Of a DNA stretch of 21,848 nucleotides, positions 6,097 to 12,770 are shown in pieces. The translations under genes were made by a program, and so were the position numbers. The stretch spans positions 1 through 21,848 of the forward strand of contig SFLS01000019.1 of NCBI GenBank assembly GCA_004554485.1, in the 5' to 3' direction. Source of the DNA: Oscillospiraceae bacterium (GTDB taxonomy: Bacteria > Bacillota > Clostridia > Oscillospirales > Ruminococcaceae). Position 1 is the first letter of the stretch. Each line of letters starts with the position of its first letter. The notes beneath the pieces are model-generated. The model did no database searches. It had not been told where the DNA came from and saw nothing but the letters and a program-made list of their open reading frames with translations.

Positions 6097-7365
6097 ATGG
6101 ACTTTTTTGGAATTATAGGCGAGACCTTTGCTCGCTCCGGCTTTGCTAATCTGAGCTGGCAGCAAGGCGTCATGCTGCTCATTTCCTTTGTGCTGCTGTA
6201 CTGCGCCATCGTAAAGGGATTTGAGCCGCTGCTGCTGCTGCCCATCGCTTTTGGTATGATGCTGGCCAATCTGCCCGATACCGGCATTATGCACGATGCC
6301 ACCGAGGCGGCTACCCTTGCGGTGAAAAATGCCTCGGCCGCACTTGCCGCCGACCCGTCCAATCCGGCGCTGGTCACGGAGCTTGCCAACGCGCAGGCCC
6401 AGCTTTCCAGCGTTCACTGGTACGATTCCGGCGTTCTCAAGATCCTGCACCGCGGCGTTAAGTCCTCCATCTTCCCCTGCCTCATCTTCATGGGCGTAGG
6501 CGCGATGACCGACTTCGGCCCCCTGCTGGCGAACCCCATTTCCCTGCTGCTCGGCGCGGCCGCCCAGCTGGGTATCTACATTGCTTTTATCTTTGCCAAT
6601 GCCATCACCATCGGCGGCGAGCATCTGTTTACCGCTGCTCAGGCTGCGGCAATCGGTATCATCGGCGGTGCCGATGGTCCTACCGCCATCTTTGTTACCA
6701 ACAAGCTGGCGCCTGAGCTGCTTTCCGCTATTGCAGTTGCCGCTTACTCCTATATGGCGCTGATCCCGCTGATCCAGCCTCCCATCATGAAGGCTCTGAC
6801 CACCCAGAAAGAGCGCACCATCAAGATGGGTCAGTTGCGCAAGGTCACCAAGACCGAGAAGATCATCTTCCCGATCGTTGTTTCCTGCGTCGTCATCATG
6901 CTGATCCCCGATACCGCTTCTCTGATCGGTATGCTGATGCTGGGCAACCTGTTCCGTGAGGCCGGCTGCGTCGAGCGTCTTTCCGACACCGCGCAGAATG
7001 CCCTCTGCAACATCGTTACCATCATGCTGGGCACCACCGTTGGCGCTACCGCCGATGGCGCTACCTTCCTGTCTCTGCAGACCATCGGCATTGTTGTTAT
7101 GGGTCTGGCTGCTTTCTGCTTCTCCACCGCGGGCGGCGTTCTGCTGGGCAAGCTGCTTTGCCTGCTTACCGGCGGCAAGATCAATCCTCTGATCGGTTCT
7201 GCCGGCGTATCCGCCGTTCCCATGGCTGCCCGTGTATCCCAGGTTGAGGGCCGTAAGTACAACCCCACCAACTTCCTGTTGATGCACGCCATGGGTCCCA
7301 ACGTAGCCGGTGTTATCGGCTCCGCTGTTGCCGCTGGCTTCCTGCTGCTGATGTTCAAGGGCTAA
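6097..7365 (+). CDS. oadB: Na+-translocating decarboxylase beta subunit
   Basis: This 422-residue polytopic membrane protein decarboxylates carboxybiotin and couples this to Na+ export. The hallmark GGADGPTAIFV is present, with D193 corresponding to the conserved aspartate implicated in Na+ binding, followed by NKLAPELL. Many hydrophobic segments run from residue 24 to the C-terminus (LLLMFKG). Between the first membrane segments and SGVLKILHRG there is a hydrophilic Ala-rich insertion (about residues 67-108) that looks longer than in many family members. GGGAGG precedes the ATG, and an intrinsic terminator follows 21 bases after the stop, closing the operon. The substrate of the whole complex is set by the transferase, here the oxaloacetate type. 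Confidence 0.92.
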   Translation: MDFFGIIGETFARSGFANLSWQQGVMLLISFVLLYCAIVKGFEPLLLLPIAFGMMLANLPDTGIMHDATEAATLAVKNASAALAADPSNPALVTELANAQAQLSSVHWYDSGVLKILHRGVKSSIFPCLIFMGVGAMTDFGPLLANPISLLLGAAAQLGIYIAFIFANAITIGGEHLFTAAQAAAIGIIGGADGPTAIFVTNKLAPELLSAIAVAAYSYMALIPLIQPPIMKALTTQKERTIKMGQLRKVTKTEKIIFPIVVSCVVIMLIPDTASLIGMLMLGNLFREAGCVERLSDTAQNALCNIVTIMLGTTVGATADGATFLSLQTIGIVVMGLAAFCFSTAGGVLLGKLLCLLTGGKINPLIGSAGVSAVPMAARVSQVEGRKYNPTNFLLMHAMGPNVAGVIGSAVAAGFLLLMFKG

Positions 7366-7386
7366 TCCCTGCAATAATCACAGATA

Positions 7387-7421
7387 AAGAACCGCCCCAT
7401 TTACCGGGGCGGTTCTTTTTT
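7387..7421. terminator. Bidirectional intrinsic terminator between oadB and rubrerythrin
   Basis: A 12-base perfect stem (7387-7398 with 7406-7417) with a seven-base loop is followed by a T-run on the plus strand. On the minus strand the stem is followed by TTTATC. It can therefore serve both the oad operon and the convergent rubrerythrin gene. Confidence 0.9.
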
Positions 7422-7429
7422 GCATTATT

Positions 7430-7975
7430 TCAGTAGTTTTCGGCGCGGCGCTGGAAGTAGCTTTGCGGATGGGCGCAGATGGGGCAAACCTGCGGCGCCT
7501 GCGGCCCCACCGTGATATGGCCGCAGTTGCGGCAGATCCACACCGTCGTTTCCTCCCCGCTGCTGAACACGGTCCCGTCCCGGACGGCACGCTCCAGCGT
7601 CAAAAACCGCTGCTCATGTGCCTGTTCAATATCCGCCACGCCCTGGAACAGCTTGGCGATCTGCGAAAAGCCCTCCTCCTGCGCCACTTTGGCAAAATCC
7701 GCGTACATCTTGGTCCATTCAAAGTGTTCCCCTTCGGCGGCATTTTTCAGGTTTTCTGCCGTGGCGCCAATGCCGTCGTTCAGCAACTTGAACCAGATTT
7801 TCGCGTGCTGTTCCTCATTCAGGGCGGTAATACGGAAAATTTCAGAGATCTGGTGATACCCATCCTCCTGCGCCTGCTTGGCGTAATAGGTGTACTTGTT
7901 GCGCGCCTGAGATTCCCCCGCAAAGGCGGTACGAAGATTTTCTTCGGTGCGGGTGCCTTTTAATTGCTGCATCAT
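7430..7975 (-). CDS. rbr: Rubrerythrin (NADH-dependent peroxide reductase)
   Basis: This 181-residue protein reduces hydrogen peroxide in anaerobes using a diiron centre and a rubredoxin-type iron. The N-terminal four-helix domain has E21 in AGESQAR and E54-x-x-H57, with a second acidic set near DIEQAHEQR. The C-terminal rubredoxin domain carries C148-x2-C151 and C164-x2-C167. I chose the ATG at 7975, which is preceded by AGGAGG at the right distance; the in-frame ATG at 7996 has no RBS and would put that AGGAGG inside the coding region. It lies 68 bases behind lexA on the same strand, so read-through from lexA is possible. Its RBS is inside a perfect inverted repeat. Confidence 0.93.
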   Translation of the reverse strand: MMQQLKGTRTEENLRTAFAGESQARNKYTYYAKQAQEDGYHQISEIFRITALNEEQHAKIWFKLLNDGIGATAENLKNAAEGEHFEWTKMYADFAKVAQEEGFSQIAKLFQGVADIEQAHEQRFLTLERAVRDGTVFSSGEETTVWICRNCGHITVGPQAPQVCPICAHPQSYFQRRAENY

Positions 7976-7982
7976 ATCAAAA

Positions 7983-8025
7983 ATTCCTCCTGCCATTGGA
8001 TACCAAAAGGTTGGTCAGGAGGAAT
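7983..8025 (-). promoter_or_regulatory. Anti-Shine-Dalgarno hairpin in the rubrerythrin leader
   Basis: On the minus strand ATTCCTCCTG (8025-8016) is perfectly complementary to CAGGAGGAAT (7992-7983), which contains the rubrerythrin RBS. CCA/TGG can extend the stem past one bulged base, and the loop holds a further small stem (ACC/GGT or TTGG/CCAA). The upstream arm mimics the 3' end of 16S rRNA. T residues directly after the stem (AATTTTTG) mean it could also work as a weak terminator. It lies entirely between the lexA stop and the rubrerythrin start. Confidence 0.6.
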
Positions 8026-8043
8026 CGGCTTTATTCAACTGCT

Positions 8044-8625
8044 TTAATATTCCCTCAGCAGGGCGACTACCCTGCCGAGGATGGAAACAGAATCGACAAT
8101 AATGGGCGACATGGCGGCGTTCTCCGGCTGCAGGCGGTAATGGCCGTTTTCCTTGTAAAAGCGCTTGACCGTCGCTTCCTCCTCCACCAGCGCCACTACA
8201 ATCTCGCCGTTGCGGGCCGTGGGCGTGCGGTGAACGATGATAATATCCCCATCCAGAATCCCCGCCTCGATCATCGACTCGCCGCGGACGCGCAGGGCGA
8301 ACAGCTCGTTGGCCGGATAGCGTCCCCCCTGATAAGGCACATAGCCCTCTATCTCTTCAACCGCCAAAATGGGCTGGCCGGCCGTAACGACGCCCAGCAG
8401 CGGAACGCGGGTACTGTTCTGCTGCGGCAGGGAGATGGCGCGGTTCATTTTATCGCCCTTTTCGATGTAACCGGCGGCTGCCAGCTCGGTAAGATATTTG
8501 TGCACGGTAGAGGTGGATTTAATTTGCAGCGCGGCGCCGATCTCCCGCACCGAGGGAGGAATGCTGCTTTCCCGCTGGGTCAGATATTCCAGCACCTGTC
8601 GGGCCTTTTGGCTGATTTCCGGCAT
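8044..8625 (-). CDS. lexA: LexA repressor of the SOS response
   Basis: This 193-residue self-cleaving repressor has an N-terminal winged helix (about residues 1-66) with the recognition-helix region PSVREIGAALQIKSTSTVHKYL. The self-cleavage site is A82-G83 (VVTAGQP). The C-terminal S24 peptidase domain has S117 (RGESM) and K154 (ATVKRF) as the catalytic dyad. I start at the ATG at 8625 after AAAGGAGG; the reading frame stays open further upstream but that stretch includes the promoter. Two LexA-box-like sites overlap the promoter, so autoregulation is expected. Rubrerythrin follows on the same strand. The yneA-type division inhibitor found divergent to lexA in Bacillus is absent. Confidence 0.95.
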   Translation of the reverse strand: MPEISQKARQVLEYLTQRESSIPPSVREIGAALQIKSTSTVHKYLTELAAAGYIEKGDKMNRAISLPQQNSTRVPLLGVVTAGQPILAVEEIEGYVPYQGGRYPANELFALRVRGESMIEAGILDGDIIIVHRTPTARNGEIVVALVEEEATVKRFYKENGHYRLQPENAAMSPIIVDSVSILGRVVALLREY

Positions 8626-8655
8626 GACTGTGCCTCCTTTTGCTTTGATGGATAT

Positions 8656-8684
8656 ATTATAGCACATATGTTCGAAGAATGCAA
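8656..8684 (-). promoter_or_regulatory. lexA promoter
   Basis: On the minus strand TTGCAT (8684-8679) and a perfect TATAAT (8661-8656) are separated by 17 bases, placing the transcription start near 8649, about 24 bases before the start codon. Confidence 0.7.
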
Positions 8685-8695
8685 ACATTTGTTTT
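8661..8695. promoter_or_regulatory. Two LexA-box-like operators over the lexA promoter
   Basis: Plus-strand AGCACATATGTTCG (8661-8674) matches the Gram-positive SOS box CGAACATATGTTCG at 12 of 14 positions. CAAACATTTGTTTT (8682-8695) matches at 10 of 14. Their centres are 21 bases apart, two helical turns. The first fills the spacer between -35 and -10, and the second covers and extends upstream of the -35. Confidence 0.65.
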
Positions 8696-8753
8696 TTACA
8701 AAAGGTTACGGAATTATTCATAGATGGTTTACAACTTTTTGGAAACGATGCTC

Positions 8754-8904
8754 TATAATAAAGACACAGCAAGGGAGAGAACACCCCAAGCTGAACCTCC
8801 TCAAACCTCAGATTACAGTCAACACATTAACCTCTCTTACCTCTATCACACAATTGTCACAAACACAGCAGAAAACCGCCGCAGCCATGCGGCGGTTTTC
8901 TGCT
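8754..8904 (+). ncRNA. Candidate small RNA divergent from lexA
   Basis: A perfect TATAAT at 8754-8759 is followed by about 105 bases without a protein gene and then a strong hairpin terminator, giving a possible transcript of about 140 bases. The weakness is the -35: TTTACA (8728-8733) is 20 bases from the -10, longer than usual. The predicted transcript is poor in G and rich in A and C, so it would be mostly unstructured before the terminator. No known RNA family is recognised. Confidence 0.28.
8867..8904. terminator. 16-base perfect hairpin terminator downstream of the DUF1294 gene
   Basis: Bases 8867-8882 pair perfectly with 8889-8904 around a six-base loop. The stem has A4/T4 tracts next to its GC core, so it can act as a terminator in either direction, although no long T-run follows the stem. 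It lies 25 bases past the stop of the leftward DUF1294 gene. Confidence 0.75.
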
Positions 8905-8929
8905 GCCCAAATTCTTTTTTATCGTGCCG

Positions 8930-9226
8930 TTACCGCAGCCAAAGCAGATACACCGCTATTGCCGCCTGCAGCACAAAAAGTGCCGGCACTCCCCACGAAA
9001 ACAGCCGGTGCAGCGTCTTGTGTCGGAACACCCGCATCCCCAGAAAAACGCCGACCGAACCGCCCAGCGCTGCGATCAGCATCAGGGTGCGCTCCGGGAT
9101 GCGCCAGCGGTCATGCCGCGCCTTGTATTTATCCACACCCATCAGAATAAACCCCGCAAGATTCATAAGCAGCAGCAGAATCACCAGCCAAAAAGCCGGC
9201 TGGCGGCTCCAGGTTTCCCAAGGCAT
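8930..9226 (-). CDS. DUF1294 small membrane protein
   Basis: This 98-residue protein has three hydrophobic segments (about 10-30, 46-64 and 76-97) with a basic cytosolic loop. The loop MGVDKYKARHDRWRIPE followed by ALGGSVGVFLGMRVFRHKT is the signature of the DUF1294 family. The function of the family is unknown; in some proteins the domain is fused to a cold-shock nucleic-acid-binding domain, which is absent here. AGGGAG lies 10 bases before the ATG. A TACAAT -10-like box lies at 9264-9259 on the minus strand without a good -35. The gene appears to be monocistronic. Confidence 0.85.
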   Translation of the reverse strand: MPWETWSRQPAFWLVILLLLMNLAGFILMGVDKYKARHDRWRIPERTLMLIAALGGSVGVFLGMRVFRHKTLHRLFSWGVPALFVLQAAIAVYLLWLR

Positions 9227-9303
9227 TTTATCTTCTCTCCCTTATGTTTTTCCGTTTCATTGTAGCACCTTTTGGCAGCGGATACTACCCCCTTTTACCC
9301 TGT

Positions 9304-9332
9304 TTGACACTTTCTCTCTGATGATGTAAAAT
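9304..9332 (+). promoter_or_regulatory. Promoter of cardiolipin synthase
   Basis: A perfect TTGACA (9304-9309) and TAAAAT (9327-9332) are separated by exactly 17 bases. Transcription is predicted from about 9339, 29 bases before the GTG start. Confidence 0.75.
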
Positions 9333-9367
9333 AAGGATGAATCATTTCCCGGAAGGAGGGTGCGCAG

Positions 9368-10900
9368 GTGAAAAAACTACTGCGCTTTTTGGTCAGTCGG
9401 GTTTTTTGGTTTTCTCTGCTGATTATCCTGCAGATCGCCGTTACCGTGATCCTGCTGTTTAATATCAGCGGCTTCTCCACTTACATCAATGCTGCGTTCA
9501 AGCTGCTTAGTCTGGCCGTCGTCGTGTGGCTGACCACCAAAAATGACAACCCCTCCTATAAGATCACCTGGATCATCCTGATCCTGACAATGCCTCTGCT
9601 CGGGGGGCTGTTTTATCTCAAGTTCGGCAACAAAAGCATGCCCCGCCGTTTTCGGGAACAAACCGCTGCCCATCATAAGAAGCATCCCATACTGTTTGCC
9701 GAAGAAATCGGCGATACCGACCGGCTGCTGCAGCAATACCCCCAGTACGGCGTGCAGACCGATTATATCCGGCAGGTTTCGGCATTCCCCGCTTACGGCG
9801 ATACCCGGGTGGAATACTCTCCACTGGGCGAGGACTTTTTCCAAAAGCTTCAGCAGGAACTGCCTCACGCGGAAAAGTTCATCTTTCTGGAATTCTTTAT
9901 CATTGAAAGAGGGCTGATGTGGGATACCATCCTGGAAATCCTGAAAGAACGGGCCGCCGCCGGGGTGGAGATCTGCGTCATTTATGATGACTTTGGCTGT
10001 ATCCAGCGGCTTTCCGCCGGCTACCCCCGTGAACTGGCCGCCTACGGCATCAGGGCCATTCCCTATAATACGCTTCGTCCCAGCATGGATCCCAGCCTGA
10101 ATTACCGCGACCACCGCAAGCTCTGTGTGATCGACGGCAAAGTAGGCTTCTGCGGCGGCATCAACCTCGCGGATGAATACATCAACGCTGTGGAGCGCTT
10201 CGGCCACTGGAAGGATACCGCCGTGCAGCTGCGCGGCTCCGCCGTGCGCAGCCTGACCCGGATGTTCCTGCAGCAGTGGACACTGCTGGCCGGGCCGCAG
10301 GCGCTCAAGCGCCCGGAGGAGGAATATCTGTGTTCTTTCCCCGTGCCGGCGCAGGGCTTTGTCCAGCCCTATGCCGACACCCCGCTGGACAGCTACAATG
10401 TGGCGGAAAGCGCTTATCTCCACCTGGTCCAGCGCAGCAACCGTTACGTCTACATTACCACGCCCTATCTCATCCTGGATAATGAATTTGTGACCTCGCT
10501 GAAAACGGCCGCGGAAAGCGGTGTAGATGTTCGTATCATCACCCCCTCCCACCCCGATAAATGGTATGTCCATATGGTCAGCCGCTCCTATTATCAAACG
10601 CTGATCCAAAGCGGCGTCAAAATTTACGAATATCAGCCCGGCTTTATCCACGCCAAGATGTTCCTGTGTGATGACCAGCTGGCCGTGGTGGGAACGGCCA
10701 ATCTGGATTACCGCAGCCTGTACCTGCATTTTGAAAATGCCGTACTGCTGTACCACTGCCCTGTCATTGCCGATATCCGGCAGGACTTTGCCGATACGCT
10801 GGAAAAGAGCCGGCTCATCACTCTGGAGGAACTGCGCAGCAAGCTGAGGGGCACCAAATTACTGTGCGCACTGCTTAAGCTGTTGGCCCCGCTGATGTAA
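9368..10900 (+). CDS. cls: Cardiolipin synthase (phospholipase D family)
   Basis: This 510-residue membrane enzyme condenses two phosphatidylglycerols into cardiolipin and glycerol. It starts at GTG after GGAAGGAGG. Two N-terminal membrane segments (about 11-34 and 38-56) and a third hydrophobic stretch before YLKFGNKSMPRR form the PLDc_N region. Two HKD motifs follow, H249-x-K251-x4-D256 and H428-x-K430-x4-D435, with GGINLADEY and GTANLDYRSL after them. Length and domain order match bacterial ClsA-type enzymes. It has its own promoter and appears to be a single-gene unit. Confidence 0.93.
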   Translation: MKKLLRFLVSRVFWFSLLIILQIAVTVILLFNISGFSTYINAAFKLLSLAVVVWLTTKNDNPSYKITWIILILTMPLLGGLFYLKFGNKSMPRRFREQTAAHHKKHPILFAEEIGDTDRLLQQYPQYGVQTDYIRQVSAFPAYGDTRVEYSPLGEDFFQKLQQELPHAEKFIFLEFFIIERGLMWDTILEILKERAAAGVEICVIYDDFGCIQRLSAGYPRELAAYGIRAIPYNTLRPSMDPSLNYRDHRKLCVIDGKVGFCGGINLADEYINAVERFGHWKDTAVQLRGSAVRSLTRMFLQQWTLLAGPQALKRPEEEYLCSFPVPAQGFVQPYADTPLDSYNVAESAYLHLVQRSNRYVYITTPYLILDNEFVTSLKTAAESGVDVRIITPSHPDKWYVHMVSRSYYQTLIQSGVKIYEYQPGFIHAKMFLCDDQLAVVGTANLDYRSLYLHFENAVLLYHCPVIADIRQDFADTLEKSRLITLEELRSKLRGTKLLCALLKLLAPLM

Positions 10901-10943
10901 TCTCATTCGTCCCAAGGCGGGGAAACGCCCTCCGTATGTATTA

Positions 10944-10970
10944 TTTACATCAGAAAGGCTATATTATAAA
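10944..10970 (+). promoter_or_regulatory. Weak candidate promoter of the superoxide reductase gene
   Basis: TTTACA (10944-10949) and TATAAA (10965-10970) are only 15 bases apart; an overlapping TATTAT (10962-10967) is no better spaced. No palindrome like a PerR box is evident. Some promoter is likely because cls ends with only a short GGCG/CGCC stem lacking a U-run, but read-through from cls is also possible. Confidence 0.3.
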
Positions 10971-11036
10971 AAAGCGCAACACCAGCAGCCAGAAATTTAT
11001 TTTGCATATAAATGACTAATCAAGGAGGCTATTGTA

Positions 11037-11414
11037 ATGAAAGCGAAGTTTTATCTCTGCCGCCACTGCGGCAACCTGGTCGGCATGATCCACGATGCAG
11101 GCGTTCCCCTGATGTGCTGTGGGGAAAAGATGGAAGCCCTTGTCCCCAACACGGTGGAAGCCAGTGGGGAAAAGCATCTTCCCGTCGTCATTGTGGAAGA
11201 CGGCGTTGTTCATGTTAAGGTCGGTTCCGCCGCCCACCCCATGCTCCCGGAGCACTTTATCCAGTGGGTATATGTGCAAACGAAAAACGGCGGTCAGCGC
11301 AAGGCACTACAGCCCGGCGAAGAACCCCACGTTTCCTTCCTGCTGGGGGATGACGAGCCGGTCGCCGTTTACGCCTACTGCAACCTGCACGGCCTTTGGA
11401 TGACCGAAATATAA
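11037..11414 (+). CDS. Desulfoferrodoxin, two-iron superoxide reductase
   Basis: This 125-residue protein reduces superoxide to peroxide without releasing oxygen. The N-terminal desulforedoxin domain binds Fe with C8-x2-C11 and the adjacent pair C27-C28. The catalytic Fe(His4Cys) site is complete: H47 (with K46 in GEKHLPV), H67 and H73 (HPMLPEH), C115 and H118 (YCNLHGLW). Length and both centres match class I (2Fe) superoxide reductases. It starts after AAGGAGG with eight-base spacing. Together with rubrerythrin 3 kb away it provides the classical superoxide-to-water route of anaerobes, probably with rubredoxin as electron donor. No rubredoxin gene is in the window. Confidence 0.95.
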   Translation: MKAKFYLCRHCGNLVGMIHDAGVPLMCCGEKMEALVPNTVEASGEKHLPVVIVEDGVVHVKVGSAAHPMLPEHFIQWVYVQTKNGGQRKALQPGEEPHVSFLLGDDEPVAVYAYCNLHGLWMTEI

Positions 11415-11431
11415 GCCATCCAGCCCCAAAA

Positions 11432-11469
11432 AACAGCCTGTCGGGAAAGATGCTCCCCGGCAGGCTGTT
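11432..11469 (-). terminator. Intrinsic terminator on the minus strand, past the DUF975 gene
   Basis: Bases 11432-11445 pair with 11456-11469 over 14 positions with one G-U, around a ten-base loop. Only the minus-strand transcript gains a T-run directly after the stem (six T). It therefore ends leftward transcription, about 210 bases beyond the DUF975 stop and just before the 3' end of the superoxide reductase gene. On the plus strand it could still stabilise the superoxide reductase transcript. Confidence 0.75.
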
Positions 11470-11574
11470 GCCATGCCCCGGCATGGATAGGACGTCCTGC
11501 CCGCGCAGCGGTAACATATCATTCCGTTTTCTTTTCGCCGCGGCTGTTAAAAGCCCATGTGCCAAAACAGCAAA

Positions 11575-11616
11575 CGCCCCGCAGCGGGAAGGCCAACGCC
11601 GCCCGTCTGCGGGGCG
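11575..11616. other. Long GC-rich hairpin in the convergent intergenic region
   Basis: CGCCCCGCAG (11575-11584) pairs perfectly with CTGCGGGGCG (11607-11616). The 22-base interior forms a further CGGG/CCCG stem (11585-11588 with 11602-11605). On the minus strand it is followed by TTTGCTGTTTT, which could make it a second terminator for the DUF975 transcript. A further hairpin CCATGC/GCATGG lies at 11471-11486. No protein gene is credible between 11415 and 11678. Confidence 0.5.
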
Positions 11617-11678
11617 CAAAACGGACCGGCGGCAGTACATTTGCGCCTTTGTTCCGTTCATGCTTTTTCCTTTTGTGT

Positions 11679-12704
11679 TTACAGCTCCGCTACATCGCCT
11701 TCGGCACCTTGGTCAGAGGGAGCAGGCTCCTCCCCTGCCCCGTCGGTACCGGTAGGCTCCGCACCGGCATACGGGTTCTCCTCGGCGGGCGCTTCTTCGG
11801 AAAGCCCCTGCGCCGCGCGGGCAGTATGATAGTCCTCCGGCGCTACATCGTCGATGATGATACGGTCGGGATCGGAAACGTCCAGCTTTTTCTGTCCCAG
11901 CAGATGATCTTCAAACAGATAGCGGGCATACATCACCGAAGCCACCGAAAAATACGGCAGAACGTAAAGGATGGGCAGCACCAGGCAGCACAGCAGGAAC
12001 CACGGCAGGAACGAAAGGGAAAAGCCGACAATCTGCCAGCGGCGGCCGCGGGTCAGCTCGACCGAAAGCTTTGTCGCTTCCCGCACGGTGTAGTAGTAGC
12101 GGTCACACAGCAGCAGCCGGGTGGCGAAGTACCGGGCGGAAAACCACAGTTCAAAGGGGATCGCCGCCAGCATCAGCAGCCCGCCCAGCGCGTACAGCAG
12201 CACGCTCAGCGAACGGTTGGCATAAAAGATTGCGGCGCCGTAGCCCATCATCGCGCCGGGGATCAACATGATAAGGGCCGAAAACAGCCCCACCTTGACG
12301 GAAACGGTGATCTCCATCCAGATGCTGCGGTAAATGGCCGCATTGTCAAAGGCCCAGAAAATATCCCCCACCGGACGGGTCCGCCCATCGGTAAGCTCCA
12401 GTGCCCAGTTTGCAACACCAAGGGTAAGCGGCGCCATGATGCACAGGCGGACCAGCGAAAGCAGCAGGCTCAGCAAAGCCTCCGGCCAGCCCACCCTTTC
12501 ACCGAATTGATAGATCACATCGCCCCGCAGAAGGTCACTGGTGATTTTGACATGCTGGAAGCCCAGGGCGGAAAAAATCGCGTTATCCAGTATGGTCAGC
12601 ACTGCCCCGATCGCCGTACAGATCAATAGGATCAGGATCGCTTTGCTCCAGTTGCCCTTTAGGCTCTTTTTGGCGTTAAATTTGATCGCTTTGCGAAGTG
12701 TCAT
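11679..12704 (-). CDS. DUF975 family integral membrane protein
   Basis: This 341-residue protein opens with LRKAIKFNAKKSLKGNW, the typical start of the DUF975 family, then has about five to six membrane segments (roughly 20-42, 75-105, 150-175, 178-200 and 230-260). The C-terminal tail of about 60 residues is acidic and rich in Glu, Pro and Ala, and is probably cytosolic. AAAGGA precedes the ATG at 12704. It lies 66 bases downstream of the histidine phosphatase gene on the same strand, so the two are probably co-transcribed. The family has no established function, and nothing here points to a substrate. The long acidic tail may be specific to this lineage. Confidence 0.82.
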   Translation of the reverse strand: MTLRKAIKFNAKKSLKGNWSKAILILLICTAIGAVLTILDNAIFSALGFQHVKITSDLLRGDVIYQFGERVGWPEALLSLLLSLVRLCIMAPLTLGVANWALELTDGRTRPVGDIFWAFDNAAIYRSIWMEITVSVKVGLFSALIMLIPGAMMGYGAAIFYANRSLSVLLYALGGLLMLAAIPFELWFSARYFATRLLLCDRYYYTVREATKLSVELTRGRRWQIVGFSLSFLPWFLLCCLVLPILYVLPYFSVASVMYARYLFEDHLLGQKKLDVSDPDRIIIDDVAPEDYHTARAAQGLSEEAPAEENPYAGAEPTGTDGAGEEPAPSDQGAEGDVAEL

Positions 12705-12770
12705 TTGGATCGTCCTTTCTTTTATTGCTGAAACCGTAAACAGCTGCTTGCATTTGGGGGCCTGCGCGGC

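Larger units (their letters stand above)
8626..8929 (+). other. Gene-free region between lexA and the DUF1294 gene
   Basis: These 304 bases hold the lexA promoter and operators (8656-8695), a possible rightward promoter (-10 at 8754-8759), about 100 bases without a credible start codon and RBS, and a 16-base-stem terminator (8867-8904). The only rightward reading frame crosses the terminator stem and runs into the DUF1294 gene in antisense, so I do not regard it as a protein gene. Confidence 0.6.

Noticed and set aside
5095..7374. 759-codon minus-strand open frame across oadG, the carrier gene and oadB
   Set aside because: Low-complexity Gly/Ser/Arg/Gln composition that mirrors the Ala-Pro coding strand; four recognised plus-strand genes with good RBSs occupy this stretch.
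7976..7996. Upstream ATG for rubrerythrin
   Set aside because: No RBS upstream; the strong AGGAGG would become coding sequence. Choosing 7975 matches rubrerythrin N-termini.
8724..9329. Plus-strand frames through the lexA-DUF1294 spacer
   Set aside because: They lack an RBS, cross a 16-base terminator stem and run antisense through DUF1294.
11257..11661. Minus-strand frame covering the convergent hairpin region
   Set aside because: It would be translated through three strong hairpins and a terminator, is Arg/Gly-rich, and overlaps the superoxide reductase gene in antisense.
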